Below, piece after piece: positions 1 to 10,918 of a stretch of 64,000 nt of DNA (position 1 is its first letter; every line of letters starts with the position of its first letter). The translations under genes were made by a program, and so were the position numbers. The notes under the pieces were generated by a model. It did not search any database. It saw nothing but the letters and a program-made list of their open reading frames with translations, and was not told the DNA's origin. The stretch comes from Paraspadella gotoi (lineage: Eukaryota > Chaetognatha). The DNA is taken from the NCBI GenBank assembly GCA_051294375.1, contig CM119266.1, positions 2,845,812 through 2,909,811 of the forward strand, given 5' to 3'.

Positions 1-3000
1 GATCTCACTACGAAGGAGGAGAAGAACGAGGTTCACGTCTTCTTTAACAAGAGGTGTTCTAACGGGGGGGCATTCTGCTACAGTGTCAGCATTTAACACT
101 ACCGCTTTTAAATTTGTTACCATTCGTCGTTGTGACAACTTCTCCGTCTTACCACTTCTCTATGTAGCATATTACGGCTTCGTGTGAAGGCCGACCGTGA
201 GCTGCCGCAAGTAAAGCACATGAGCGATTTGCTGAAGCGTGGCATCGGAGTTCATCACAGCGGAATCCTCCCCATCCTGAAGGAGGTCATCGAGATGCTT
301 TTCCAAAAAGGTAAACAATTTAATTTTGTCACTTTATTATTTTATTTATTTAGTTATAATTATTTATTTATTATTTATATTCATTCTTACTTTGACAAGG
401 CTTGGTGAAGATCCTCTTCGCGACGGAGACTTTCGCCATGGGAGTAAACATGCCCGCGCGAACTGTCGTCTACGATTCTCTGAAGAAGCACGATGGCACG
501 GGGCTAAGATTCTTGCAGCCGGGCGAATACACGCAGATGGCGGGACGGGCCGGTCGACGAGGTGCGGAAAGCATTAGTCAAAAAAATTAAAAAAAAAAAA
601 ACATGAAGTAATCGGAGTTAACAAAATTTTCATCGTTGTCTTTTCCCCTTAAGGTCTCGATAAGACCGGCATGGTGATCATCCTTTGCAAGGGCGACATC
701 TACGAAGCTTCCGACTTGCACCGCGTCATGCTGGGCAAACCTTTCAAGCTTGAGTCTCAGTTCCGCCTAACCTATTCTATGATCCTCAACTTGCTGCGGG
801 TGGAGCAACTTCGCGTGGAGGACATGATGAAGAGAAGCTTCTCCGAGTTTCACAATCAGCGGAAGAAGGGAGACTTTGAGGCCGCGCTGGAGAGCGTCAA
901 GGAAAGGTGAGGTAGAAAGAAAAGTTAACGTGACATGTTTTGACATCAATTGACAACTTTTGTTAGTAGTCCGTCAAATAACTAAACTCCGAATAAAAAG
1001 TTCGATATCTAATTCATCTATATGCTATCTAATGTTTGTTTAATCAATATTTGATGGTGTCTAGGTTGGGCAATATCCACGAAGTCGACTGCCCCTGGTG
1101 CTCGTCGGACCTCGAGAACTACTATGTACTATGCGAAGAGTACGGACGCGAGCGTCGCTCGACCATGAGGCATCTCATGTTCTACTCTCACGTACATAAG
1201 ACTTTGGCGCATGGACGAGTCCTCGTCTTTAAGGGACCCAAGACCGATCCCGCCTTCGCCTATTCGCCCAGGCGCCTGCAGGTCGGGGTCATTCTTAACG
1301 CCTTCGGAGAGGCTTCCGCCAGGTGCACTTGGGAATGAGTCTCATCCGTTCCCCCCCCCCCATTTGAACGCTGATTATTGAGGTTCTTTCGGTTTCTACA
1401 CGCAGGATCCTATTATGCTGTTATTTTGTAAGAGGGATGGAGGCCTTCACCCACCAAGTCAAGGAGACCAGATAGATTGTTTGTTGAATGAAAGAACAAT
1501 TTTTATATATATATTGTGGACGCAACAAATAAGAGTAAGAATGATTTATTCTTCAACAAGGTTATAAACAATAACAGTCAAAAATGCTCAGATGCTAAGT
1601 ATATTACAATGGTATTTACAAGGTCAACGTTTGACCATAAAGAGATAGGGGGAAAACGATCGAGGGTAAGTTTGGTAAGGTCAATTGGTTTGACCGAGGT
1701 TGCGTGTCTTAGTTGTTCGTCCACAATATATTGGTTGTACAAAATTCATTGAGGAAAACCGGGACTATTTCTTGTACTCAGAAAATTTACCGTGTTAACC
1801 CTCGACGACGGAGAACCCTTGCCCCCCGACGAGGCCGTCGATGCCGATCGGGTAGAGCCCGTTCTGACTCCGAGTCTCTTCTATCCGAGCGACACGGTTT
1901 ATCATCGTCTCGTCATCGTCGCCGCCGACGACATCGTCACCATCTGCTTCAAGACGATCAAAGTCGAGAGCGACAAGATCATCGACAATGTCAAGAAGCG
2001 AGAGATGCCACGATTCGCCATGGTCTGATTTGATTTCATCTACCAATTATAAATAAGTTGAAATGAAATTACCACAAATTGAGTCACTGTCAGGATTCTG
2101 GTAAAAGTAAAATAAGTTTTCATCTCAAACAGGATCCCCCGGGCAAGTCGGTGGTGGCCGCCGTCGACCAACTCTGCAAGTTGACACTTGAAAACCCAGC
2201 GGGCCTGGAGGGGATGGACTTTCGCAAGGACCTCAAAGCGAAAGACATCGATATTGTCGAGCAGCTCGAGTCCGTGCGGATCTTGAGAGAGAAACTCAGC
2301 AACGAGTTCGCTTGTCTCTCTTGCGACCAGTTCCAGGAACACTTTGACCAACTCGCGCTCAACCAAAAGGTTCGCAAGGAGTTCCGCGAACTGCAGTACC
2401 GCCTATCAGACGAGTCGCTCCAGCTATTGCCCGAGTACGACCAGAGGCTTAACGTCCTCAAGGGTCTTAAGTATGTGGACGCTGAAACGGGCGCCGTCCA
2501 GCTCAAGGGAAGGATCTCCTGTGAGATCAACAATCACGAACTCATGATAACCGAGTTGATTCTACAGGTGGGTTAATTTTGAGGTTTTTTGTCCGAAGAA
2601 AATCGTGGCAAAAAAATAACTCGATTTTATTGAAATGGACAGAACGTTTTGACGCCGTTGGAACCGACGGAAATAGCGGCGTTGATGTCTTCCATGGTCT
2701 GTCAGGAGAAACGGTGCTCTGAGCCGAATTTGAACCAGACCCTTACAAAGGGTAATTGATTATTAACTTGTTCACTATTTTACCGTCGAATTGGAACGCT
2801 TTGTTATAAATTCCCTCTTAGGAAAAGAAGAGTTTCAGCGGGTTGCCAGAGAAATCGGCGAACTGCAGAGAACTTGCGGTTTGAAAGAACCCGTCGAAGA
2901 TTTTGTTGAACAAGTACAACATACCCCGTGTCCGTTCGAGTGACACCAAAAAAATATTTTCTAATACTTTAAATATTTAATAAATACAATTCATTAGTTA

Positions 3001-6000
3001 AAGAACTACTGGACGTTTTTTATGTATAAGGTTTCATTTCGTGTTTAATTCATTTACTTATCTATGTTTTTTTATCTAACACAGTAAAATTGGCGAAAAA
3101 AGATCTTTTAGGCTTGTTCTTGATTGAATTTACTGAAGATGAAATTGGATGACCTTTAAAGAAAGGTTGTTTTACATAAGTAAATATCAAATTTATCAAA
3201 TTAATATATAAATACTTTGCTATAGAATGAGGAAAGAAAATTTAATATATTATTCCAATGAGAAATGGTACATATTTTTTGGTGTCACTCGCGAACGGAC
3301 ACGGGGTAGTTATTTTAGAATGTATTTTCTACAGTCCTGTGAACAAAAAAATATAAAGCTTGCATTTTTACTGTTTGGGACAGGCTAACTATACTAATTA
3401 GGGGTAGGGAATCTGATGTAAGGTCAAAAACCGTCGCAAACCTCGATATCGCTTGACTACCAGGCCCTGAATGAGCAATTTTTAGGCTTTTTTAGAATTT
3501 CCCAATAATTTTTTGTAGTTTATTTATTATCCCACTGAAATAAACAATAATTAATTAGTTTTTTATTCTTTTTTTAACCCATTTTAAAAGTACAATTAAA
3601 TGATGTACTTTAATATTTTTTTCTTTCTTAGCCCTGAAACGAGCATAATACCTCAAAAAAAGGGTTTTTTTAAAATTTTCTAAAAAATTTATTCTGATTT
3701 TTTAGTAATCACTTAATTTTAAATTTGCCATTTAATTCAGAATAAGTAAAAGTCTTTGGTTTGTTTGGCAATGGTAAAGTTTTATTTATTTCATAGAAAT
3801 TATGGACATGTTTTTAAGAAGTCATAATCTTCATCAGCATAAAATTAAAAATTTTTGGAGACATGGTTTGAGAAGAAAAAAAAAGAGAGAGAGAGTGAGA
3901 GAGATGGAAATTGTTTTCCTTTTCAAACCAATGTCTCCCAAAACTTTTAATTTTCACTGATGAAAACTCTAGTAATTCACCAAGACCCTATTATCACAGT
4001 ATTATTTTTTAATTATATTAAAAAGAAATTCATAATATTGAAAGTAAAAATTGATGAATAAAATTTCAAAGCTTCAGAATTGAGTCAAGATGTTAGGACA
4101 GGAGAAAGTAAGGGAAGGGAAGGAGAGTGAGTAAATTTGAGATTGGTGAAAGAGAGAGAGAGATTAATACATTTGGCAATGTACAACAGTGATAGAAGTG
4201 AAAACTTAAAGTAACATCAAAGCCTCAAACCCTCTTTTGACCGTGATGGAGGACGATTCGAAACTCCCTTCCAGCTAATGATCGCTTAACAAAACTGGTG
4301 GAGCACCCAACGCCACCTCAAGCCGCACGGTGATTCCCCTGTCCCCACTCAAATGGGTCAGGCGGAGACCTAAGCAATGCATCTGATGCTCTCCTGAGCT
4401 GCAGCAACTTGGCCGACTTTCGTGCTGAGCGCCGCAAAAACGAACGGCTGCAAGAGGGAGGAGAGAATCTGTATCAAAACAGGCCAGACAGATAAATGCC
4501 CGCCTCACCATCAGGTTGGAAGAGGCTCTCGGCGCAGCCTATCATTCAGAGAGAATATACGAATGGCACTGGAATTTTCAGCCGATCTTAGCCAGACGAA
4601 CCAATCCACTCACCACAATATTTCCTTCAGCATTACAGGCCAATGAACGAGCCTCGGTAATGTCCCTCATTTGCCCCGGGCAGGGGGGGCCAGCTCATTT
4701 TGAGCTTTTTCCATCTTATTTCTCTTAAAAAAATTTCTTAAGTATCCCTCCAACTTATTCTTCCATTTCATATTTCTTCTTCTATTAACCAAATTCTCAC
4801 AAACATTTATTATTAATTAAACTTATATACTTTTCGTTTTTCACTTCTATTCATTGTTTAATATTGCCAAATATATTATCTCTCTCTCTCTCTCTCTCTT
4901 CTTTCTTTCTTTTCACCAATCTCAAATTCAATCATCAATATCACTCAATAAATCTCCCTCTTCTCTCTCTCCCTTAAACCAATAAAAAAAGTTTGTGAAT
5001 GTATCTTTTTTCAATCTGATGAAGATCGAAACTAGAGTCGAAACTTGTCATTATATAAAAAAAGTGTTAAGCGGAAAAAATTTCGTTTTTTCCTTTAATA
5101 TTTTTTATTTAAAAATAGTTTGGGCCCTTTGCATGGTTTAATAAACGAAAATTATTTCTTTTTTTATGTCTTTTTAAATATAAAAAAAAAACCCGATTGG
5201 ATTGTTTTCAGTAATCATTTACTTGAAAAATAATAATTAATAAATAATAAAATATAAAATTTAAAAAAGTTTTAACCTATTTTAAATGAAAGCAAATGTT
5301 TTATATTAAATATATTTTATACATTTTTATACAATCTTGATTGAACTTTACCTTTAAAAGGGATTTGATAAAGTCAAAACAGGGAAAAATGCTCCTTCTG
5401 GCCCCTGTTTTTTTAAAACTGTTACTTCAAATTATGATAAATATTAAAGTTTTATATAATAAAAGTTAATTTACTTTTTCTTTAGTTTAAAAAAGTAATT
5501 TTAATAGAATAATGATAATTAAACGTTTTAAAATGTGGGAAAAATTGGAAAAATGCTCGTTCAGGGCCCGGTAGTCAAGCGATTTCGACTAACTGAGCAA
5601 TTTCGACCTCACCATCAAATTTCCCACCCCAAAATTGGTCTAATAAGCCTGGTCCTACCATTAAAAAATATAATTTTGAGTTTTTTTGAAAGGTTTTAAA
5701 CAGTCCTGTGCAAAAAAACACGCCTTTTTATTTCGGACTTTAAAAATTACCCTATACTTTTAAATTTTTTTAAAAAATTTAAAAATAATTTTAAGTTTAT
5801 TGAAAGATGATAAGTTTGGTATAAATTTAATTAAAATCGGGTTATCCGTCTAGGAACAGTAATTTTTTAAAATGAATTACTCTACTGTAAAGCTGAACAA
5901 AAAAAAGATAATTTAAGATAATTTTTTTTTATAATTTACTGTAAAAAGATTAAAAATGAAAAAAAAAATTATACTGAATATCCGGAGGGATAGCTGGATA

Positions 6001-7028
6001 ACTGGATTGCCCCAAATCTTTAAATAATAATTTTAAAGTAATTAAAATATGATGAAAGTTAGGTCTATGATTCTGAAGCTTTTATACCGATTTCAAATGG
6101 GAGGTAAATGAAATAATTAAATATTGTGTCAAAATTATTTTATAAAACAATTTCAGATTTTTTACCTTAAATCCTGATAAAAAAATCATTGACGTTTTTT
6201 ATTTTTTTATTTTTAATAATCCAGTTTGTTTATTTTTTTAATTATGTGTTTAATGGCATGATCGATTTTAAAAAAAGCAAATTTTTGAATAAAATCTTTT
6301 TGTTGTAAGATAATTTGAATGTTAAAAGCTTTTTCACAACCACAATGATAACCTTTTTTATTTTATAGTTTTTTTAATTAAAAAAAATCCGTATAGATAA
6401 ATTAATTTTGGTTTTGGAACACAAGTTTAAAAAATTATATCTTTTAAACCATTTGACCGATTGTAATAAAATTTAGTTACATTAATTTTTTTTAATAAAT
6501 TTTTTAAATTTAATTTTTAAAAATATTTTTATATTATTATTATATAATATAATATATAATATAAATAATATAATATATAAATATAGTGTTTGGAATTTAA
6601 AGTTATAAAGTGGCGCGTTTTTTTTTTTTTGCACAGGACCGTAGATATAAGTACATTCGTTTGTAAATAATTATTAAACTTTTTTGCAGTTTCGTTTCGG
6701 TCTGGCCGAGGTGGTTTTAGAGTGGGCGAAAGGAACCCCCTTCGGCGACATATGTCAGTTGACGGATGTGCAAGAGGGCGTCATCGTCAGATGCATTCAG
6801 AGACTCGACGAAACTTGTCGGTAATTTTAAAGACTATCAGAACACGGCTCATTTTAAAAAGTCCAGTATTGTTTAAAAAATGTATATAACGCACTTCCTT
6901 TTTTTAACAGGGACGTAAAAAACGCGGCTCGTCTCGTGGGCGATCCGTTATTGACTTCCAAAATGGAACAAGCTTCCAATCTTATAAAAAGAGACATCGT
7001 TTTCGCCGCGTCCCTTTATACCCAGTAG
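1..7028 (+). CDS. SKIV2L: Ski2-like exosome RNA helicase SKIV2L (SKIC2), 3' part
   Basis: Exons that I can join in phase: 1-53, 168-310, 400-561, 654-906, 1065-1322, 1782-2022, 2133-2567, 2643-2751, 2822-2913, 6690-6820 and 6911-7028 (664 residues plus stop); the 5' part lies outside the window. The second helicase domain is visible: [30 protein letters not shown] and motif [12 protein letters not shown]. It is followed by [15 protein letters not shown] and MMKRSFSEF, and the protein ends in [13 protein letters not shown]-like [13 protein letters not shown]. The choice between the SKIV2L and MTR4 paralogues rests on HHSGILP (not HHGGLLP) and on this C-terminus. In other animals the protein is the helicase of the cytoplasmic SKI complex, which feeds mRNA to the exosome for 3'-5' decay. 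The second-last intron is 3.8 kb of nested repeats; the other introns are short. Confidence 0.95.
2924..3306. mobile_element. MITE with TA target duplication
   Basis: A 383-bp non-coding element whose ends are inverted copies of each other (CCCCGTGTCCGTTCGAGTGA at the left, its near-perfect complement at the right, with CGCGAACGG in place of CGAACGG). The arms are about 37 bp and the element is flanked on both sides by TA (2922-2923 and 3307-3308). TA duplication is typical of Tc1/mariner-type MITEs. It starts ten bases after the splice donor at 2914, inside the SKIV2L intron. Confidence 0.85.
4135..4930. repeat. Nested inverted repeat with GA/CT tracts
   Basis: TTTGAGATTGGTGAAAGAGA near 4135 is mirrored by CTTTTCACCAATCTCAAATT near 4910-4930, and ATTTGGCAATGT by ATTGCCAAATAT, with (GA)n or (CT)n tracts between the blocks. 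This looks like another nested insertion. The GA-rich arm followed by TTTGGCAATGTACAACA resembles the arm of the MITE at 15857-16252. Confidence 0.55.
4228..4690. other. GC-rich island in AT-rich intron, origin unknown
   Basis: About 460 bp of roughly balanced base composition lies within sequence that is otherwise about 25-30% GC. Short open frames exist on both strands (for example 4275-4511 on the minus strand), but none shows a recognisable domain or a splice-consistent extension. It may be a decayed SINE, LINE or captured gene fragment; I cannot tell which. Confidence 0.4.
5016..5050 (+). other. Hammerhead-ribozyme-like motif (copy 1)
   Basis: CTGATGA (5016-5022), a short weak stem II, CGAAAC (5039-5044) and then GTC (5047-5049) appear in the order of a hammerhead core. 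Stem II is poor (about three pairs), and stems I and III are not evident, so activity is unlikely. Two further copies with the same layout exist at 16162 and 29057. Confidence 0.35.
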
Positions 7029-7275
7029 GATAAAAATTCCCAGCTTTAATTTATTTGAATGCTGTGATAAAATGGTCGTGTCAATTTGACCATTATTTTA
7101 CGATTTTACGAAACAAAACCCATCGTTTTAGGTTTACAATGGCGTGAAATTTGCGTTTTGTTATTTCTTTTTCTGCGGTTGTTATAGTAACTTTTTTTCG
7201 CAGATGTTATTTTTTGGAGTTGGTAATTACAAAAAAAAAAAACAAACAAAGAAAACAAAAAACAATTGGCGATAA

Positions 7276-7281
7276 AATAAA
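7276..7281 (+). promoter_or_regulatory. Poly(A) signal for SKIV2L
   Basis: AATAAA lies 248 bases after the SKIV2L stop and 62 bases before the first TMEM185 ATG. If it is used, the 3' end of SKIV2L runs almost into the 5' end of TMEM185. Confidence 0.45.
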
Positions 7282-7343
7282 ATTTTCGTCTCAATGGTTG
7301 ACTTTTGCTTTCTATACTTGATGATGCTACGAGAAGTCTGAAG

Positions 7344-10300
7344 ATGCCCGTCACCATGAATCTCTTCCAAACCGTCTTCACCGACTTCAATCCAAGGTTT
7401 AATTTAAGAAACTATAAACTTACAGCAATAAATAAGTTAAATACTATTTGATATTTTCTGCACCCTCCAGCAAATTCGTGGTCTACACGTCCCTCTTCCT
7501 CTTCGTTCTCCTCTTCGCCCTTCGCCTCGACGGTTTCATCACTTGGTCCTTTTGGTTCGTCTTTCTTCCTCTTTGGATCTGGAAGGGCGTCGTCGTCCTC
7601 AGCGCCCTCGTGGGTCTTCTCGTGTGGGCTCTCTATCGCGACGACTCCCCCTCCGTCGATGCCGACCCCGACCACAACTTTCAAGCGCCGCCCGGTCTCG
7701 GCGGCACCGCCCACTCCCACGCATACACTGCCACCGCGGCTCATTTTAAAGGTTGGAAGGGAAGGGAAGGGAAGGGAAGGGAAGGGGGTGGTAGGTAGAC
7801 TGCTAGTTAGTCCAAAACTGTTGTTATTGGTCACTTTGAAAAGGTTTCGATCGATGGTCAATTAATTCACGCTTTTTTATCCTTTGTCATGGCTTTAGAT
7901 AATGATTTTTCGTAAGGTTATACGTATATTAACAAAAAAATTTTCGAATTTAAAATTTGACTTTTGTATTAAACACTATTAACTTAATTTTTTTGGACAG
8001 CGATGCTGATGTCAGTAGCGACGCAGATGCTGCTGCTCATCTTCGAGGTTCTCGCCTGCGAAAAACTCGACGAGGGTCGGAGTTACAGATGGATTTTCGT
8101 CTTCAGTCCCCTCATTTTCATCTCCATCCTCTCCGTCTTCATCTGCGTCTGGTCCATCAAGAACGACCGGTCGCTGGAAGGAGGTGAGTTATTGGGAAGT
8201 GGGCGTCGTCGACTGCCGCCTGGAAAACGAGGGATTTCATTTGAAAGTAGGTCAAAGGTGTCAAGTGATAAAAAGATCACAGTCGCGTAATGCTCTCGAT
8301 CTCTCTCACACACACACATTCACAGGCTCACACCGAATGGCCGTTCCCGGTTCGCAACCTCTCCCGTCCTTCTCCATCCAAATGGAAATCATCTGCTCCG
8401 TAAACATCCTTCAATTCATATTTATCGCCTTGCGCTTGGACAACTTCCTCGATTGGAGGTAACCATAAAATGTAATTAAAATGATTGGATAATTTTCATA
8501 TTGGTTGTACCAGTTTCATAACTACTTGCTATTACTGTTTGAATTATAACGTTAATAACTTTACAGGTGGTCCGTCGTTTTTATACCGTTGTGGATCGTT
8601 ATGTTTCTCGCTCTCATTGTTGTTCTTTATTCTGTGATTCTCGCCTGCCTTTATTTGAGAAGGTTAGAAGCATGATAGAAATAAATTTTCTTAAAGAACA
8701 AGTTAATAAATGGGGGGGGGGAACTGTTGTAAATGAGCTGTTACATATTCACGCTGTTATAATCGCCCCAAATATTTTGTCTTGACCGCCTCAGTCCCGA
8801 CCTTTTCAACTACCACCGTCGCGGGAACATCAACGCCGCTTTGGCTCATTTCTTTTTCATCGTTCCCCTCCTCGTCTTCGAAATTATGCTCACGAAGAAG
8901 TTGGACTATCAGGCGATCGGGACGCCGCCATACGGTAAGAGGCCTGACGATCATTTCCTTTATTCAATATTCTCTTTCTTTTAAAACCTGAACCATAATT
9001 CTATCAGCCAAAAGCGGGGATACTCACCCCAACGCCCCTTACCTCTACATCTCTGTGGCGTTCCCACTTCTGGTGTCGCTGCTCACCCTTCTATTTACGT
9101 CCGTCGGAATCAGGGGCGGGAACCCCTGGTGGTGCGGGATTCGAAAGGATTTCTGCTCTTTTCTCGTTCTCAATCTCTGTCCTTTGTTGCAGGAGTATGG
9201 GAATATCTCTTACCAGGTAAGTGTTTAGTTTAGGAGGCAAAAGATCTGAAATTATCCCCATATTTTTATATCGCCAGACTGGTGTAGACCCGCCTTTGGC
9301 GAGATTTTGGTTTACTTTTACTTCTTAGTGAAATTGGATATTATAAAACTGCAATTGTAGGAAGTTAAAAATTTAGATATAGTTTTCCATCATCAAGATC
9401 AAAATGTCATGTTTCATATTGATACAAGTATTTGTTTGTTTTAATACAAAAGAATTATAATTTTTTATCTCACCGTCCGTCTATCCGTCCCCCCTTAGCA
9501 AAAAATTCCAATTACTCGTAATTGGATTAATTGTGTGTGGGTAGGGAAGTGTGTTATTGAGCTTGATATAAAGTTTCGATGGAATCGTGCGAGTGGAAAA
9601 AACATAAGTCACATTTACTTAAATCTAATTTAAATTTAAATTAAATAAATTTAATTCATTCATTAAATTAATTTTATTTATTCAATTTACTTATTTCAAT
9701 TCATTTTGTTTTATTCATTCATTGCATTTTTTATATGTTTTCCTATCAATGGTTCCTTATCATCGCATCAATCAAATTTTTTTTTCGGATAAATATTGAT
9801 CGATGGATCTTTGTGTTTTTCGGATTTTTTTATTAATTTTTAGCCGGAATCTGCTTACAGCAGATTCCGGCTCCATAATTCACTTTGTCGGTCCGCCCCC
9901 CCAATCTTGTTGGGCATTCACTTATATCATGTCAGAACATCGAATTATGATAAATTATGCAAAATGTCTGTCTGTCTCTGTCCGTCTGTCTGTCCGTCCG
10001 ACTGTCCCACCTTAGCAAAAAACACCAATTACGATTTGATGGAGGGATTGGAATGAAATTTTGTGTGTGGGTAGGAAAGTGTGTGATTGAGCTGGAAATC
10101 AATTTTCGATGGAATCGTCCGAGTTGAAATAAGTTAAAATGGAAAAATAATATTTCACTCTTTGAACACCAACTACTCGTGAGTGAATGGGGCGATTGAC
10201 TTCAAATTTTGTATGTGAGTAGGAAAGTGTGTTATTGAGCAGGTAATAAAGTTTCTATAGAATCGTCCAAGTGGAAATGAGTTAAAAACAAACCATCTAT

Positions 10301-10918
10301 TTCACTATTTGATTTTTTAAATTTTTATGTTATATGTAAATTCAAGCTGCATTAATTAATTATTAATAAATAAGTAATTAATTATTAATTATTTGTAATT
10401 AATTAATTTTGTGATCGAGATTGTTTTTTTGTGATTGAGAGGCGAGACAAAGTTGAAAACGATTTTATTTAATTAATTAATTATCAGATCAGCTGCTTAG
10501 CGCTAATGATCGTTGGCAGATCCGGTGATATCATGCCGATATCATGTTCCTGATTTGGCGAATCTTATTATACTTTTATATCGGTTAACGCAATAAGCTA
10601 ATTCGATTTCGAAAAATAACAATACAGTTCATGAATTATAAATTTCGGTCTCAACTTTCTTCTTCTCAGGTTCATCTGGACGACGAAATCTCCGACGAGC
10701 TGGACTCGAGCGTCTCCACGGTTCAGGGAACCCTGAGCAACAGCAGCAGCTACGAGAGCGGACGGCCTTCGCTCCAGCCTTCCGACTCATTCCCCTCCGG
10801 CCTGTCCTCCTCTTTCTCTTCGAGATTCTTCAAACCCAAGAAGAAGAACATTTCCCCGAGCGGCGGCGTTAAAACTTCCTCCACGGTCCCCGTTCTGTTC
10901 ATCGACGTCCCCGATTAA
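7344..10918 (+). CDS. TMEM185: Transmembrane protein 185 family
   Basis: Eight exons in phase: 7344-7396, 7471-7751, 8001-8183, 8326-8458, 8567-8662, 8795-8934, 9008-9216 and 10670-10918, giving 447 residues. The family start (MNLFQTVFTDFNPSKF) matches the ATG at 7356, with an in-frame ATG four codons upstream. Family-typical blocks are LRLDGFITWSFW, KNDRSLE, MEIICSVNILQFIFIALRLD, GGNPWW-like RGGNPWWCGIRKDFC and LQEYGNISYQ, spread over repeated hydrophobic segments. The usual family length is about 350; the extra length comes from an Asp/His-rich insert after the second hydrophobic segment (DDSPSVDADPD onward) and a Ser-rich C-terminus. The molecular function of the family is poorly known. 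Confidence 0.93.
7754..7790. repeat. GGAAG/GGGAA microsatellite at a donor site
   Basis: Seven or so tandem copies of a five-base GGAAG-type unit begin within three bases of the TMEM185 exon 2 donor (GT at 7752-7753). Confidence 0.8.
9470..10300 (-). mobile_element. Hairpin-ended dispersed repeat with tandem monomers, copy a
   Basis: A perfect 13-bp hairpin (9842-9854 with 9860-9872, AGCCGGAATCTGC stem) is followed by TTCACTTTGTCGGTCCG and a GTCTGTCC-rich tract. Degenerate monomers of roughly 130-170 bp follow, each carrying CAATTAC, TTTTGTGTGTGGGTAGG, GTGTG(A/T)TTGAGCTGG and CGATGGAATCGT; monomers are seen near 9500, 10020 and 10160. Related copies are at 35800-36453, 57335-57420 and 59510-59880. 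It lies in the last TMEM185 intron (9217-10669). It is non-coding. Confidence 0.7.

Larger units (their letters stand above)
3377..5656. repeat. Inner long inverted repeat (foldback-like)
   Basis: The arms at about 3377-3480 and 5551-5656 are inverted copies. Shared blocks include CGCTTGACTAC, AGGCCCTGAATGAGCA (right arm GGGCCCTGAACGAGCA) and GACAGGCT/GACCAGGCT. Nothing coding was seen between them. It sits wholly inside the larger TA-flanked element. Confidence 0.6.
3332..6641. mobile_element. Composite Tc1/mariner-like terminal inverted repeat element, non-coding
   Basis: CAGTCCTGTG followed by A-rich sequence at 3332 is mirrored by TTTTTGCACAGGACCG ending at 6641, and both ends abut TA (3330-3331, 6642-6643). 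No transposase frame remains in 3.3 kb of AT-rich sequence. The same terminus recurs at 5701 inside the element and at 59216. CAGT-type ends plus a TA duplication fit Tc1/mariner relatives. Several younger elements are nested inside, so the full span may be a composite rather than one insertion. Confidence 0.6.

Noticed and set aside
1713-2033. Arg-rich open frames overlapping 1782-2022
   Set aside because: The third frame carries the conserved SKIV2L exon; these are off-frame shadows.
7412-7861. 149-codon minus-strand open frame
   Set aside because: Antisense of TMEM185 exon 2, which is supported by clear homology.
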